Below, piece after piece: positions 43,525 to 53,106 of a stretch of DNA of 55,778 nucleotides. The translations under genes and the position numbers were made by a program. Origin of the DNA: Lysobacter dokdonensis DS-58 (GTDB lineage Bacteria; Pseudomonadota; Gammaproteobacteria; Xanthomonadales; Xanthomonadaceae); assembly GCF_000770795.1 (NCBI RefSeq), contig NZ_JRKJ01000017.1, forward strand, positions 1-55,778. The letters run 5' to 3'. Below the pieces are notes generated by a model. The model was not told the DNA's origin. It saw only the letters and a program-made list of their open reading frames with translations, and ran no database searches. How positions within the stretch are numbered: position 1 is the first letter of the stretch; each line of letters begins with the position of its first letter.

Positions 43525-44085
43525 TCAGGCCGCGGCTTGTCGGAATTCGGGAGTGCGGGCCAGCAGCGACAGGCTGAAGACGCCCCACGGGTGGTCGCCC
43601 AGGCGGTAGGCCCGGTCGATGAAATGCGAATAACGGCCTTCGGCCAGCCCGTCCGTGGCGATCTGCTGCTCATCGACGAACGAGCGCTGCCCGTACAACT
43701 CGTCGATGGTCACCGCGACGTCGCCGCCGGACTGGCGCACGATCAGCACGCGCTGGCCTTCGTGCAGCACCGTGCGTTCGCCTTCCAGGAATTGCTTGAG
43801 GTCGACGATCGGCAGCAGGTTGCCGCGGATGTTGGCCACGCCGAGCATCCAGGGCTGCGCGCCCGGCACCGGGGTGACCGGCGGGAGCGGCAGGATTTCG
43901 ACGACTTCGTCGAAGCCGGAGGCCAGGCGGTGCTTGCCGATGCGATAGCCGACGCCGCGCCACAGGCCCGGTGCGTCCAGCTGTTCCGGCAGGCCGGCGA
44001 CGTGCGAAAGGCTGCGGCGCTCGTAGTCGGCGATGACTTCGTACGGCGACGGGCGCAGTTGCGGCGGAGCGGTCATCACGGCCAT
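43525..44085 (-). CDS. pilI: CheW-like adaptor PilI
   Basis: The product has 186 residues from ATG 44085; an in-frame ATG at 44076 is also possible. The domain couples PilJ to the kinase ChpA. Marks: GVGYRIGKHRLASGFDEVVEILPLPPVTPVPGAQPW in parts (YRIGKHRLASGFDEV; VTPVPGAQPWMLGV), then ANIRGNLLPIVDLKQFL and RVLIVRQSGGDVAVTID, as in PilI. It follows pilH by only 4 bp and precedes pilJ, so it sits within the operon. The longer frame upstream to 44136 runs into pilH and is not used. Confidence 0.94.
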   Translation of the reverse strand: MAVMTAPPQLRPSPYEVIADYERRSLSHVAGLPEQLDAPGLWRGVGYRIGKHRLASGFDEVVEILPLPPVTPVPGAQPWMLGVANIRGNLLPIVDLKQFLEGERTVLHEGQRVLIVRQSGGDVAVTIDELYGQRSFVDEQQIATDGLAEGRYSHFIDRAYRLGDHPWGVFSLSLLARTPEFRQAAA

Positions 44086-44089
44086 GTCC

Positions 44090-44455
44090 TCACGCACCCA
44101 GCAGTTCGTTGATCCGCGCGATGAGACTGGGCTCATGCGGCGGCTTCACGATGTAGTCCTTGGCTCCTTGCCGAAGTCCCCAGGCCTTGTCGGTTTCCAT
44201 TCCCTTGGTGCTGACGATCAGCACGGGGATGGCACTCGTCGCGGCGTCCTTGGACAGCGCGCGCGTGGCCTGGAACCCGTTCATGCCGGGCAGGATGACG
44301 TCCATGAGGACGAGATCGGGCAGCTCGCGCTTGCAGACGGCGATGCCGTCTTCGGCGCTGGGCGACGCAAGGACCTGGTGGCCATTGCGTTCGAGCAGCT
44401 GCGTGAGGACCGCCGTATCGGTCGGCGAGTCCTCGATCAAAAGGATTCTTGCCAT
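44090..44455 (-). CDS. pilH: Response regulator PilH
   Basis: The product has 121 residues and is a lone receiver domain. ARILLIEDSPTD holds the acidic pair, LVLMDVILPGMNG the phospho-accepting Asp (about 52), VLIVSTKGMETDKAWG the switch region and DYIVKPPHEPSL the Lys. In the Pil-Chp system PilH counteracts or tunes PilG and affects pilus retraction through PilU. Short, no output domain, as expected. Lies 21 bp after pilG on the same strand. Confidence 0.95.
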   Translation of the reverse strand: MARILLIEDSPTDTAVLTQLLERNGHQVLASPSAEDGIAVCKRELPDLVLMDVILPGMNGFQATRALSKDAATSAIPVLIVSTKGMETDKAWGLRQGAKDYIVKPPHEPSLIARINELLGA

Positions 44456-44476
44456 GTTGCTGCCCTACCCCCCGGT

Positions 44477-44872
44477 TCAGGCCGTGACGTGCTTGCGAAT
44501 GGCGTCGAGCAGTTCTTCCCGAGTGAAAGGCTTGGTCAGGTACTGCTCGGAACCGACGATGCGACCCCGTGCTTTGTCGAACAGGCCGTCCTTGGAGGAC
44601 AGCATGATCACGGGTGTCGACTTGAACATCTGGTTGTTCTTGATCAGCGCGCACGTCTGATACCCGTCGAGGCGGGGCATCATGATGTCCACGAAGATGA
44701 TTTGCGGCTGGTTGTCGGCGATCTTGGCCAATGCTTCAAAGCCATCGGTCGCCGTGACGACTTCCGCACCCTCGCGCTTCAACAGCGTCTCGGCGGTGCG
44801 TCGAATCGTCTTCGAGTCGTCGATGACCATCACCCTCAGGCCACTGAGGTTGGTCGTCGCGTCTTCCTGCAT
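44477..44872 (-). CDS. pilG: Response regulator PilG
   Basis: The product has 131 residues from ATG 44872. A lone receiver domain: MVIDDSKTIRR with the acidic pair, IIFVDIMMPRLDGYQTC with the phospho-accepting Asp (about 59), VIMLSSKDGLFDKARG and YLTKPFTREELL. PilG drives pilus extension (through PilB) and cAMP or c-di-GMP signalling in relatives. First gene of the operon pilG-pilH-pilI-pilJ-chpA-chpB-chpC. GGGGAT is 4-9 nt before the ATG. A promoter with TTGACA lies about 85 bp upstream. Confidence 0.96.
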   Translation of the reverse strand: MQEDATTNLSGLRVMVIDDSKTIRRTAETLLKREGAEVVTATDGFEALAKIADNQPQIIFVDIMMPRLDGYQTCALIKNNQMFKSTPVIMLSSKDGLFDKARGRIVGSEQYLTKPFTREELLDAIRKHVTA

Positions 44873-44931
44873 CACGGGATCCCCTTCGAAACGCACGTCG
44901 CTCCCCTGTTCCCCGGCGCCGCTGCGGACAC

Positions 44932-44962
44932 TCTATATCCCAGCCCCGTAGTTCTCTGTCAA
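44932..44962 (-). promoter_or_regulatory. Sigma-70 promoter for the Pil-Chp operon
   Basis: On the minus strand TTGACA (44962-44957) is a perfect -35. TATAGA (44937-44932) gives a 19-bp spacer; GATATA (44939-44934) gives 17 bp. A leader of about 55 nt to the pilG ATG follows. The gshB promoter on the plus strand must share this 200-bp intergenic region; TAACAT (45035-45040) may be its -10. Confidence 0.5.
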
Positions 44963-45073
44963 GCGGAAATTCAGCTTATTTCAAGATGTTCCGCATTCAC
45001 GCGCAAGCCGGGAGGGTTGGACGTGCGCGCCTGCTAACATCCGGCGCCAATTGCCGCTGTCGCCAGGCCCCTC

Positions 45074-46036
<963 letters not shown>

Positions 46037-46064
46037 CCCCAGAGCCCGAAGACCGCCCGATCCG

Positions 46065-46943
46065 ATGTCCGCCGTCGTCGCCCCGCCCCCGCCGCAGATC
46101 GGCGACAACGCACGCCTCGGCGCGACGGCGGTGTTCTCGTTGATCCTGCACGGCATCCTCGTCCTGGGCGTGGGCTTCGCGCTCGACGACGCCGCGCCCG
46201 TGCTGCCCACGCTCGACGTGATCCTGACGCAGGTGCAAAGCCCGCTGACGCAGAAGCAGGCGGACTTCCTGGCGCAGGCCAACAACCAGGGCGGCGGCGA
46301 ACACGACAAGAGCTCGCGCCCCGGCGAAGCGCAGATCGGCATCGCCGACCGCCCGACGCCGGGCGTCGCCACGCAACCGCTGCGCCGCCAGTCGCCCGCG
46401 CCGCAACCGCCGCCCGAAGCGCGGGTGATCACCGCGATGCGCAGCGACGCACGCACCGTGCAACCGCTCGATACGCCGCCACCGGTGGACGCGCCCTACC
46501 CCGATGGCCGCGCCAAAGTGGAACGCGACATGGAAATGGCGCGCCGCGCGGCCGAAATCCAGTTGCGCAGCGAAGCCTATGCCAAGCGCCCGAAGCGCAA
46601 GTTCGTGTCGGCGAGCACGAAGGAATACGCGTACGCCGCCTACATGCGCAATTGGGTGGACCGCGTGCAGCGCGTGGGCAACCTCAACTACCCCGACGAA
46701 GCGCGGCGCCGCCGCATTGGCGGCTTGCTCGTCATCAGCGTGGCCATCCGCCGCGACGGCACGGTGGAGAAGATGATGATCATCGAATCCAGCCACGTGC
46801 CGATGCTCGACGCCGCCGCGCTGCGCATCGTCAAACTCAGCGAACCGTTCGCACCGCTGCCCAAGACCAGCGAAGGCGTCGACGTCCTGCATGTGACGCG
46901 CACCTGGCAATTCATGCCGGGCGGCGAGCTCATCGACCGCTAA
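46065..46943 (+). CDS. TonB-family energy transducer
   Basis: The product has 292 residues. One N-terminal membrane anchor (about 20-42, AVFSLILHGILVLGVGFAL), a long periplasmic Pro/Ala-rich spacer, and a TonB C-terminal domain (about 205-290: NYPDEARRRRIGGLLVISVAIRRDGTV in parts, SSHVPMLDAAALRIVKLSEPFAPLP). It should pass the energy of ExbB-ExbD to outer-membrane receptors, but exbB/exbD are not nearby. Pairing with gshB is a recurrent feature. The final stop overlaps the convergent tsaB stop by 4 bp. Confidence 0.9.
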   Translation: MSAVVAPPPPQIGDNARLGATAVFSLILHGILVLGVGFALDDAAPVLPTLDVILTQVQSPLTQKQADFLAQANNQGGGEHDKSSRPGEAQIGIADRPTPGVATQPLRRQSPAPQPPPEARVITAMRSDARTVQPLDTPPPVDAPYPDGRAKVERDMEMARRAAEIQLRSEAYAKRPKRKFVSASTKEYAYAAYMRNWVDRVQRVGNLNYPDEARRRRIGGLLVISVAIRRDGTVEKMMIIESSHVPMLDAAALRIVKLSEPFAPLPKTSEGVDVLHVTRTWQFMPGGELIDR

Positions 46944-47638
46944 CGCTTCGCCGCGCGGTTCGCCTGCTGCTCGACCAGCGTCAACGCGACGTTGTCGCGC
47001 AGGTAGGCAGGCTCGGCGCGTTCCGGCGCCACGCCTTCGCCGCGCTTGAAGGCCTGCGCCCCCAATCGCGCAACGTCGGATGCGCGCGGCAACGCAGCCG
47101 CGTCGATGCGCGCGAAGCGCGAAGCGAGCGACGCGCGCAACGTGCCGTCCACCGCATCGAAGCCCGTGCCGACGCCGATCCAATCGTTGGCTTCATCGGG
47201 CAACGCGACATCGCCCGGCGCAGCGACGCGTTCGCGGTCCAGCGCGAACGCGTTGTCGCCTTCGCAGCGGAACGCCGCGGCATACACCTCGCCCATGCGC
47301 GCATCGATCGCGGCGAGTACGCGGGGTGCACGCGCCTGCAATGCAAGCGCGGCGAGCGTCGAAACGGGCACCACCGGACGATCGAGCGCGAGCGCGACGC
47401 CCTGCGCGATCGCGATGGCCAGCCGCACGCCCGTGAACGCGCCCGGGCCCCGACCCACGGCGATCGCATCGAGCGCCGTGCGCGCGATGCCCGCTTGCGC
47501 GAGGACTTCATCGGCCCAGGGCAAGGCGAGTTCCGCGTGCCGGCGCGGGGCGATCTCGAAACGTTCGAACACCTCGCCGTCGACCCACACGGCGACCGAG
47601 CAGGCTTCCGTCGCGGTTTCGAACGCCAGCAGCTTCAT
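46940..47638 (-). CDS. tsaB: tRNA threonylcarbamoyladenosine biosynthesis protein TsaB
   Basis: The product has 232 residues from ATG 47638. TsaB is the inactive partner of TsaD in making t6A37 of tRNAs reading ANN codons. Marks: LAFETATEACSVAVW, RHAELALPWADEVLAQAG, VGRGPGAFTGVRLAIAIAQGVAL and ARMGEVYAAAF. It is the last gene of the chain with the YoaA-type helicase (yoaA-tsaB are also neighbours in E. coli). ATGA overlap with the VOC gene stop. Confidence 0.95.
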   Translation of the reverse strand: MKLLAFETATEACSVAVWVDGEVFERFEIAPRRHAELALPWADEVLAQAGIARTALDAIAVGRGPGAFTGVRLAIAIAQGVALALDRPVVPVSTLAALALQARAPRVLAAIDARMGEVYAAAFRCEGDNAFALDRERVAAPGDVALPDEANDWIGVGTGFDAVDGTLRASLASRFARIDAAALPRASDVARLGAQAFKRGEGVAPERAEPAYLRDNVALTLVEQQANRAAKR

Positions 47639-48030
47639 TCCTTCGGCTGCTCCCACAACTCGACCAGGCCGCCTTCGGGATCGAGCACGTAGCCGAACTT
47701 GCCCTGCTGCGGATCTTCCTCGCGGCGGTCGAGCACGTTGCAGCCTTCGGCGCGCAGCGCTTCGAGCACGGCGTCGAGATCGTCGACGCGCAGGTTGATC
47801 ATGTAGGGCTTGTCGCTGGGCTTGAAGTACTCGGTGGAGGCCTTGAACGGCGACCACACCGAATACGCCGACGCGCCGGTGTCATCGCGCTTCCACGGGA
47901 AGATGTGGCCGCCCCACGGCTGCCCGCCGACATCGAGGTGTTTGGAGTACCACGCCGACAACGCTTCGGGATCCTGCGCCTTGAAGAAGACGCCGCCGAT
48001 GCCGTGCACGCGGGGAGGACGATCAGCCAT
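47635..48030 (-). CDS. VOC (glyoxalase/bleomycin-resistance fold) protein
   Basis: The product has 131 residues from ATG 48030. A single VOC domain: HGIGGVFFKAQDPEALSAWY, YMINLRVDDLDAVLEAL, EDPQQGKFGYVLDPEGGLVELWE. His near the start and Glu in VELWE occupy the usual metal ligand positions. It could be a lyase, dioxygenase or binding protein; the substrate is unknown. It is inserted between the helicase gene (8-bp overlap at its start) and tsaB (4-bp overlap at its end), so it should be produced with them. Confidence 0.88.
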   Translation of the reverse strand: MADRPPRVHGIGGVFFKAQDPEALSAWYSKHLDVGGQPWGGHIFPWKRDDTGASAYSVWSPFKASTEYFKPSDKPYMINLRVDDLDAVLEALRAEGCNVLDRREEDPQQGKFGYVLDPEGGLVELWEQPKE

Positions 48031-50020
48031 GGCGCAGTGCCTCGATGGGGAGTTGCGTGGATTCTGCCGCAAAGAACGCCGCGACGTCGGCGACGTCCCG
48101 CGTGCGGGCGAAGGGCGGCAGCGATTCGAAGAACGTGCGGCCGTAACTCTTGCCGATCAGGCGCGGATCGCACAGCACCAGCACGCCGCGATCGGTCTCG
48201 CTGCGGATCAGCCGCCCGACGCCCTGCTTGAGCGCGATGACGGCCTGCGGCAGTTGTTCGTCGCGGAAGGGATTGCCGCCGCTGCGACGGATCGCGTCCA
48301 GGCGCGCTTCGAAGACCGGATCATCCGGCGCGGCGAACGGCAGTTTGTCGATGACCACGACACTGAGCGCATCGCCCGCGACATCGACACCTTCCCGGAA
48401 ACTGGCGGCGCCCAGCAACACGCCGTTGCCGGATTCCCGGAAGCGTTGCAGCAACACATGCCGCGGCGCTTCGCCCTGCACGAACAACGGCCACGGGCCG
48501 TCGCGCAACGCTTGCGCGGCTTCGCGCAACGCGCGGTGCGATGCGAACAGCACGAACGCACGGCCCTTCGAGGCTTCGAGCACCGGCGTCAATGCGTCGA
48601 TGACCGCCGCGCCGTAATCGCGCGACATCGGCTCGGGCATGCGCGGCGGCAGATAGCACAGCGCCTGCGTGTTCCAGTCGAAGGGGCTGGGCTCGAGCAG
48701 CGTTTGCGGATCGTCGAGGCCCAGGCGCGTGCGCAGGTGATCGAAACCGCCGGCGACGGAGAGCGTCGCGGAGGTGAAGACCCACGCCGCATGGGAGCGC
48801 ATGCGGTGATCGCGCAGCGGGCCGGAGACGTCGAGGGGCGTGCGCTGGAGGCGGAAGCCGCGGGGACTCAGTTCGAACCACAGGACGTTGCCTTCGTCGG
48901 GTTCGCCGGCCTCGGCGAAATCGGCCGCGTCCGGCGATTCGACCCAACGCCGCAACCGCCCCGCGAATTCCACCGCGCGCGCATGGCACGCATCGAACCC
49001 GGGCGACGCTTCGCGCAACCCGGCCAACGCATCGATGAACCGTTGCAACGTCTCCATCAGCTGCGCGAAGGCTTCGCGCACGGTGGATTCTTCCAGCGCC
49101 CGCCCGCGCGTGCCGCGCGTGGGCAACACTTCCATCGCAGCGCGCACGACGCGCGTGGCGTGTTCCAGTTGCGCCGCCGGCGCTTGCACGGTGGCGATGG
49201 ATGCGCTCACGTCCTTGCATTCGGCGATCGCGTCGCGCGCGAGTTCCACCAGCGGCCGCGCGCCCAGGCCTTCGCCGAAGAACTGCGCGGCCAAGTCGGG
49301 CAACTGGTGCGCTTCGTCGACCACGAAGGCCTGCGCGCCCGGGAGGATTTCGCCGAAGCCTTCCTGCTTCAACGCCAGGTCCGCCAGCAGCAGGTGGTGG
49401 TTCACGACGACGACGTCCGCCGACTGCGCCCGCGCGCGCGCCTGCACGACGAAGCATTCCTGCCAGAACGGGCACTCGCTGCCCAGGCAATTTTCCGCGG
49501 TGCTCGTGACCATCGGCAGCAGCGGCGAGTCTTCGGGCAGCGCGTCGAGTTCGGCCATGTCGCCCATGCGCGTGCGGCCGCTCCACGACACGATGCGCTG
49601 GAACTGCGCGATCTGCTCGCGGTTGGCGAAACGCGGCTCGCCCTTCGCGCGCTCGAGGCGGTGCTTGCACAGGTAATTCGCACGGCCCTTGAGCAGCGCA
49701 GTCTTGATCGGCGTGCCGAGCGCATCGCGCACGCGCGGCAGGTCGCGCAGGAACAACTGGTCCTGCAGCGCGCGCGTGCCGGTGGAGACGATCGTCTTCA
49801 GCCCTGACAGCAACGCGGGTACGAGATACGCGTACGTCTTGCCCGTGCCGGTGCCGGCTTCGGCGAGCAAGGTGCCGCGCGTGTCGAACGCATCGGCCAC
49901 GGCGCCGGCGAGGCGCTGCTGCGCGGGGCGCGGCATGAAGGCGGGAATGGCGTCGGCGAGCGCACCGCCTTCGGCGAGCGCATCGCGCGCGGCGGCGGCG
50001 AGGTCGGACATCGTGCCCAT
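48023..50020 (-). CDS. yoaA: ATP-dependent DNA helicase YoaA (XPD/DinG family)
   Basis: The product has 665 residues from ATG 50020; ATG 50011 (MSDL) is a possible start. Superfamily 2 iron-sulfur helicase: Walker A AEAGTGTGKTYAYL (about 54-66), DEAH box VVDEAHQLPD (about 232), and four Cys that hold the [4Fe-4S] cluster (YLCKHR, ENCLGSEC, QECFV). C-terminal motifs SREGVD-like FREGVDVAG and QGVGRLIR are present. In E. coli YoaA works with HolC in repair of replication damage. It lies between lpoP and the VOC/tsaB genes and shares this chain with mrcB. Confidence 0.93.
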   Translation of the reverse strand: MGTMSDLAAAARDALAEGGALADAIPAFMPRPAQQRLAGAVADAFDTRGTLLAEAGTGTGKTYAYLVPALLSGLKTIVSTGTRALQDQLFLRDLPRVRDALGTPIKTALLKGRANYLCKHRLERAKGEPRFANREQIAQFQRIVSWSGRTRMGDMAELDALPEDSPLLPMVTSTAENCLGSECPFWQECFVVQARARAQSADVVVVNHHLLLADLALKQEGFGEILPGAQAFVVDEAHQLPDLAAQFFGEGLGARPLVELARDAIAECKDVSASIATVQAPAAQLEHATRVVRAAMEVLPTRGTRGRALEESTVREAFAQLMETLQRFIDALAGLREASPGFDACHARAVEFAGRLRRWVESPDAADFAEAGEPDEGNVLWFELSPRGFRLQRTPLDVSGPLRDHRMRSHAAWVFTSATLSVAGGFDHLRTRLGLDDPQTLLEPSPFDWNTQALCYLPPRMPEPMSRDYGAAVIDALTPVLEASKGRAFVLFASHRALREAAQALRDGPWPLFVQGEAPRHVLLQRFRESGNGVLLGAASFREGVDVAGDALSVVVIDKLPFAAPDDPVFEARLDAIRRSGGNPFRDEQLPQAVIALKQGVGRLIRSETDRGVLVLCDPRLIGKSYGRTFFESLPPFARTRDVADVAAFFAAESTQLPIEALRHG

Positions 50021-50029
50021 CTTACGGCG

Positions 50030-50554
50030 CTAGTAGCGCGGCGGCGCCGTCACCTTGCAGGCATCGCGCTGCTTCTGCGCATCGCCGGCCGTCGCGGCAT
50101 CGCCGCGTTCCAGGCGGACCACGCGCACCGTTTCCCAATGGCGGCGGCACAACGGGCCGACCTTGGCGCCCACGTCGTGGGCCTGGCGCGCGAAGCGTTC
50201 GGCGCCGTCGAGATCGCGGTTCAGCAACGCGGCCTCGGCGCGATCCTGCAGGACCGCCGGGTCGTCGCCGACTTCAGCGAGCACCTGGTCGAGCGTTTTC
50301 GCTTCGTCGGCGTAGCGGCCTTCACGCTCGGCCTTCGCCGCATCGCTGCGCAGGCCATCGACCATCGGGTCGCGCAAGGGACGGATCGCGAGTTCGTCCT
50401 TCGCATCTTCGGGGCCCGCGGCGGCGCGGATCTGCGCGACGAGGGCGAGCGGGTCGTACGCCGGCTCGACGCTGTCCTGCGATGGCGGCGGCGTCGACGC
50501 GCAGGCGGCCAGCATCGATGCGAGCGCGACGACGAGGACCGAGCGCAACGTCAT
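50030..50554 (-). CDS. LpoP-like lipoprotein activator of PBP1b
   Basis: The product has 174 residues. The lipoprotein signal is clear (MTLRSVLVVALASMLAAC with Cys at 18). After a Pro/Ser linker it has a helical, TPR-like part (about 70-150: EREGRYADEAKTLDQVL, DPAVLQDRAEAALLNRDLDGAERFARQAH). Its ATG overlaps the mrcB stop (50551-50554). In P. aeruginosa LpoP, a TPR outer-membrane lipoprotein encoded with PBP1b, is needed for PBP1b activity; the place, lipid anchor and TPR-like content fit an equivalent. The identification is by architecture and synteny, not by sequence alignment. Confidence 0.68.
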   Translation of the reverse strand: MTLRSVLVVALASMLAACASTPPPSQDSVEPAYDPLALVAQIRAAAGPEDAKDELAIRPLRDPMVDGLRSDAAKAEREGRYADEAKTLDQVLAEVGDDPAVLQDRAEAALLNRDLDGAERFARQAHDVGAKVGPLCRRHWETVRVVRLERGDAATAGDAQKQRDACKVTAPPRY

Positions 50555-52968
50555 TGCTGTTCCTGCGGCTCGGGTTGCGGCTGCGGCGGTTGCTGCGGCT
50601 GCTGTTGCGGCTGTTCATCGCGCCCGAAGCCGAACCAATCGCGCCACCCGCCCGATTCCTCGGTCTGCTCCTGCACGTTGCACGGCTCGAACGGCGGCTG
50701 GAACCCCGCGACGAACGCGAAGCGCCGCGCGCCCGGGCATTCGGCATTGGTCGCATTGCCGCCGACGACCCACTGCCAATCCAGGCCCTTGTCGCCGATT
50801 TCGAGCGGCTTGCTCGGCAGGCGGGAGAAGATGCCCGACCACACGCGCATCGCGCCGGTCGCGCCGTACAGCCCCGTCGGCTGGTTCTGGTCGTTGCCGA
50901 CCCAGATCACCGCCAGATGGTCGCCCGTGTAGCCCGCGAACCAGCTGTCGCGGCTGTCGTTCGAGGTGCCCGTCTTGCCTGCGGCCTGCAGGCGGCCGAG
51001 ACCGTCGCTCAACAACGGACGGCCCGTGCCCGAGGTCACTGCGTGTTGCAGTGCCGTGCCGATCAGGCGCGCGGCGATCGCATCGCCTTCCTGCGCGGGC
51101 GCGGGGGCGATGTCGTAGCGCGTGAGCGCCTTGCCGTTCGCGCCGAGCACGCCGCGCACGGCATGCAGCGGCTGGATTTCGCCGCCGGATGCGAGGAACT
51201 GATAGAGCTGCGCCATCGCGTACGGGCTTTGGTCCACGCCGCCCAGGATGAGCGAGGGATGCGGCTCGGCCTCGATGCCGGCGAGCGTCTTGATCAACGC
51301 CGCCAGCCGCCGCGGATCGACCTGCATGCCCACGCGCACCGTGGCCTGGTTGTAGGACATGCCGAGCGCATCGATCATGCGCACCAGACCGTGGCTGCGG
51401 CCGTCGGAATTGCCCGGCGTCCAGCGCTTGCCGCGGCCGAGCGTCACGGCCACCGGCGCATCGTCGACGAAACTCGCCAGCGAGAACTTGCCCGGCTGCG
51501 CCAACGCCAGCAGGTACACGAACGGCTTGAGCAACGAACCGACGGGCCGTTGCGCTTCCACCGCGCGGTTGAAGCCCTGCTCCTGGAAACTGCGGCTGCC
51601 CACGACGGCGACGACATCGCCGTTGTGCACGTCCGTCACCACGAGGCCGGCCTGCAGCGGCGGGCGCTTCTTGCCTTCGACCGCCTTGAGCGTGCGCGTC
51701 ACCGCGCCTTCGGCGTACGCCTGCGCCGACGGCGACATCGCGCTCAACACGGTCAGGCCGGCACCCTGCAGCGCATCGGCCGGATAGTCGCGCGCGAGCT
51801 GGCGGCGCACGAGGTCGACATACGCCGGGAAACGATTGGCGATGTTCACCGGCGACTTGGTCACGCCGAGCGGCGCGGCGGCGGCGCGTGCGAATTCCTC
51901 GTCGCTGATCAGGTTCGACTCGCGCATCTTGCCGAGCGCGAAATTGCGGCGTTCCTTCGCGCGCTCCGGATTGCGGCGCGGGTCGTAATACGACGGGCCT
52001 CGCACCATGCCGATGAGCAGCGCGATCTGCTCCGTCGACAAGTCGCGCAAGTCGCGGCCGAACCAGAATTCCGACGCCGCGGCCACGCCGTGGATCGCCT
52101 GCGAGCCCTGCTGCCCCAGGTAGACCTGGTTGAAGTAGGCCTCGAGGATGGTCTTCTTTTCGTAGCGCGCTTCGATGAGCAGCGCGTACAGGACTTCATT
52201 GAACTTGCGGGTGAAGGTCTGTTCCTTGCCGATCCCGAGCAGGCCGCTGCGCGCAAGTTGCTGCGTCAGCGTGCTTGCGCCCTGTTTCGCTTCGCCCGAG
52301 CGCACGTTCACCCACGCCGCGCGCGCGATGCCGGTCAGGTCGATGCCGTGGTGGCTGTTGAAGTCGCGGTCTTCCACCGCCTGCAGCCCGGTGACGAGGA
52401 GTTCGGGGACTTCCTCGATGCGCACGATGCGGCGCTCTTCCTGCTGCTGGCCGTACAAGGTGGCGATGCGCGCCGGATCCAGGCGCGCGGCCTTGAGCGA
52501 CTGCCGGCGCGCGGCGTCGCGCACGCTGGCCACGCGTGAACCCGACAGCACCAGCTCGATGCGACGCGGGTCCACTTGCCCGTCGACATCGAAGAACCCG
52601 CGGCTGGCGATGAGCCACTTGCCGCCGTCGCGCGTGTAACTGCCCGGGCGCACGCCGGCGCCGTCGTCGCGGTAGCCCGCCGCTTCCAGCTCGGTCTTCA
52701 GCGTCTGCGCATCCATCGCCGTGCCGGGCTTGAGGACGAGCGGGCGCGCATACACGCGCGTGGGCAACTGCCAGCGCAACTGGCCGAATCGTTCGCCGAC
52801 CTGATGGTTGAGGTAGATCGTGTACGGGATGAGGAAGCCGAGCCCGAGCCCGACCGCGGCCAGGCCCCAGGTCAGCAGGCGGCGTTTCCAGCCCGGCGAC
52901 GAAGCACTGCCGCCGTCCTGGCCGTCGTCGTCGTCTTCGTCGTATTCGATCCGCGGTGCTTTGGGCAT
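50551..52968 (-). CDS. mrcB: Penicillin-binding protein 1B
   Basis: The product has 805 residues from ATG 52968. Cytoplasmic acidic N-terminus with EYDEDDDDGQ, one TM (about 32-55), UB2H-like domain (about 75-160), glycosyltransferase with catalytic Glu in AVEDRDFNSHHGID and GASTLTQQLAR, then transpeptidase with Ser in RPVGSLLKP, SYN in GMSYNQATV and KTG in AAGKTGTSN. Both activities appear intact. It polymerises and cross-links peptidoglycan. The tail is unusual: a Pro/Gln-rich stretch of about 20 residues (EQPQQQPQQ and following). First gene of the chain that includes lpoP. Confidence 0.96.
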   Translation of the reverse strand: MPKAPRIEYDEDDDDGQDGGSASSPGWKRRLLTWGLAAVGLGLGFLIPYTIYLNHQVGERFGQLRWQLPTRVYARPLVLKPGTAMDAQTLKTELEAAGYRDDGAGVRPGSYTRDGGKWLIASRGFFDVDGQVDPRRIELVLSGSRVASVRDAARRQSLKAARLDPARIATLYGQQQEERRIVRIEEVPELLVTGLQAVEDRDFNSHHGIDLTGIARAAWVNVRSGEAKQGASTLTQQLARSGLLGIGKEQTFTRKFNEVLYALLIEARYEKKTILEAYFNQVYLGQQGSQAIHGVAAASEFWFGRDLRDLSTEQIALLIGMVRGPSYYDPRRNPERAKERRNFALGKMRESNLISDEEFARAAAAPLGVTKSPVNIANRFPAYVDLVRRQLARDYPADALQGAGLTVLSAMSPSAQAYAEGAVTRTLKAVEGKKRPPLQAGLVVTDVHNGDVVAVVGSRSFQEQGFNRAVEAQRPVGSLLKPFVYLLALAQPGKFSLASFVDDAPVAVTLGRGKRWTPGNSDGRSHGLVRMIDALGMSYNQATVRVGMQVDPRRLAALIKTLAGIEAEPHPSLILGGVDQSPYAMAQLYQFLASGGEIQPLHAVRGVLGANGKALTRYDIAPAPAQEGDAIAARLIGTALQHAVTSGTGRPLLSDGLGRLQAAGKTGTSNDSRDSWFAGYTGDHLAVIWVGNDQNQPTGLYGATGAMRVWSGIFSRLPSKPLEIGDKGLDWQWVVGGNATNAECPGARRFAFVAGFQPPFEPCNVQEQTEESGGWRDWFGFGRDEQPQQQPQQPPQPQPEPQEQQ

Positions 52969-53106
52969 TGGCTGTTCGGTTGGTGCCCACTGGCCATGGA
53001 CCGGGGCGATGCGACAATGGAGCCGCGAGTCTAGCGCAGGGTCCCGCCCCCGCCGGTCGCGCGCGATGGCCCCCACCCCCGTTCTTCAGCCGGAGTCCAG
53101 CAAGGC

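Noticed and set aside
33960-43577. A 3205-codon open frame on the plus strand opposite chpB, chpA and pilJ
   Set aside because: It is a shadow of very GC3-rich coding sequence on the minus strand. Its peptide is low-complexity (runs of FGFGAFGFG over the chpA repeat) and has no domain, while the minus-strand frames give complete Pil-Chp proteins.
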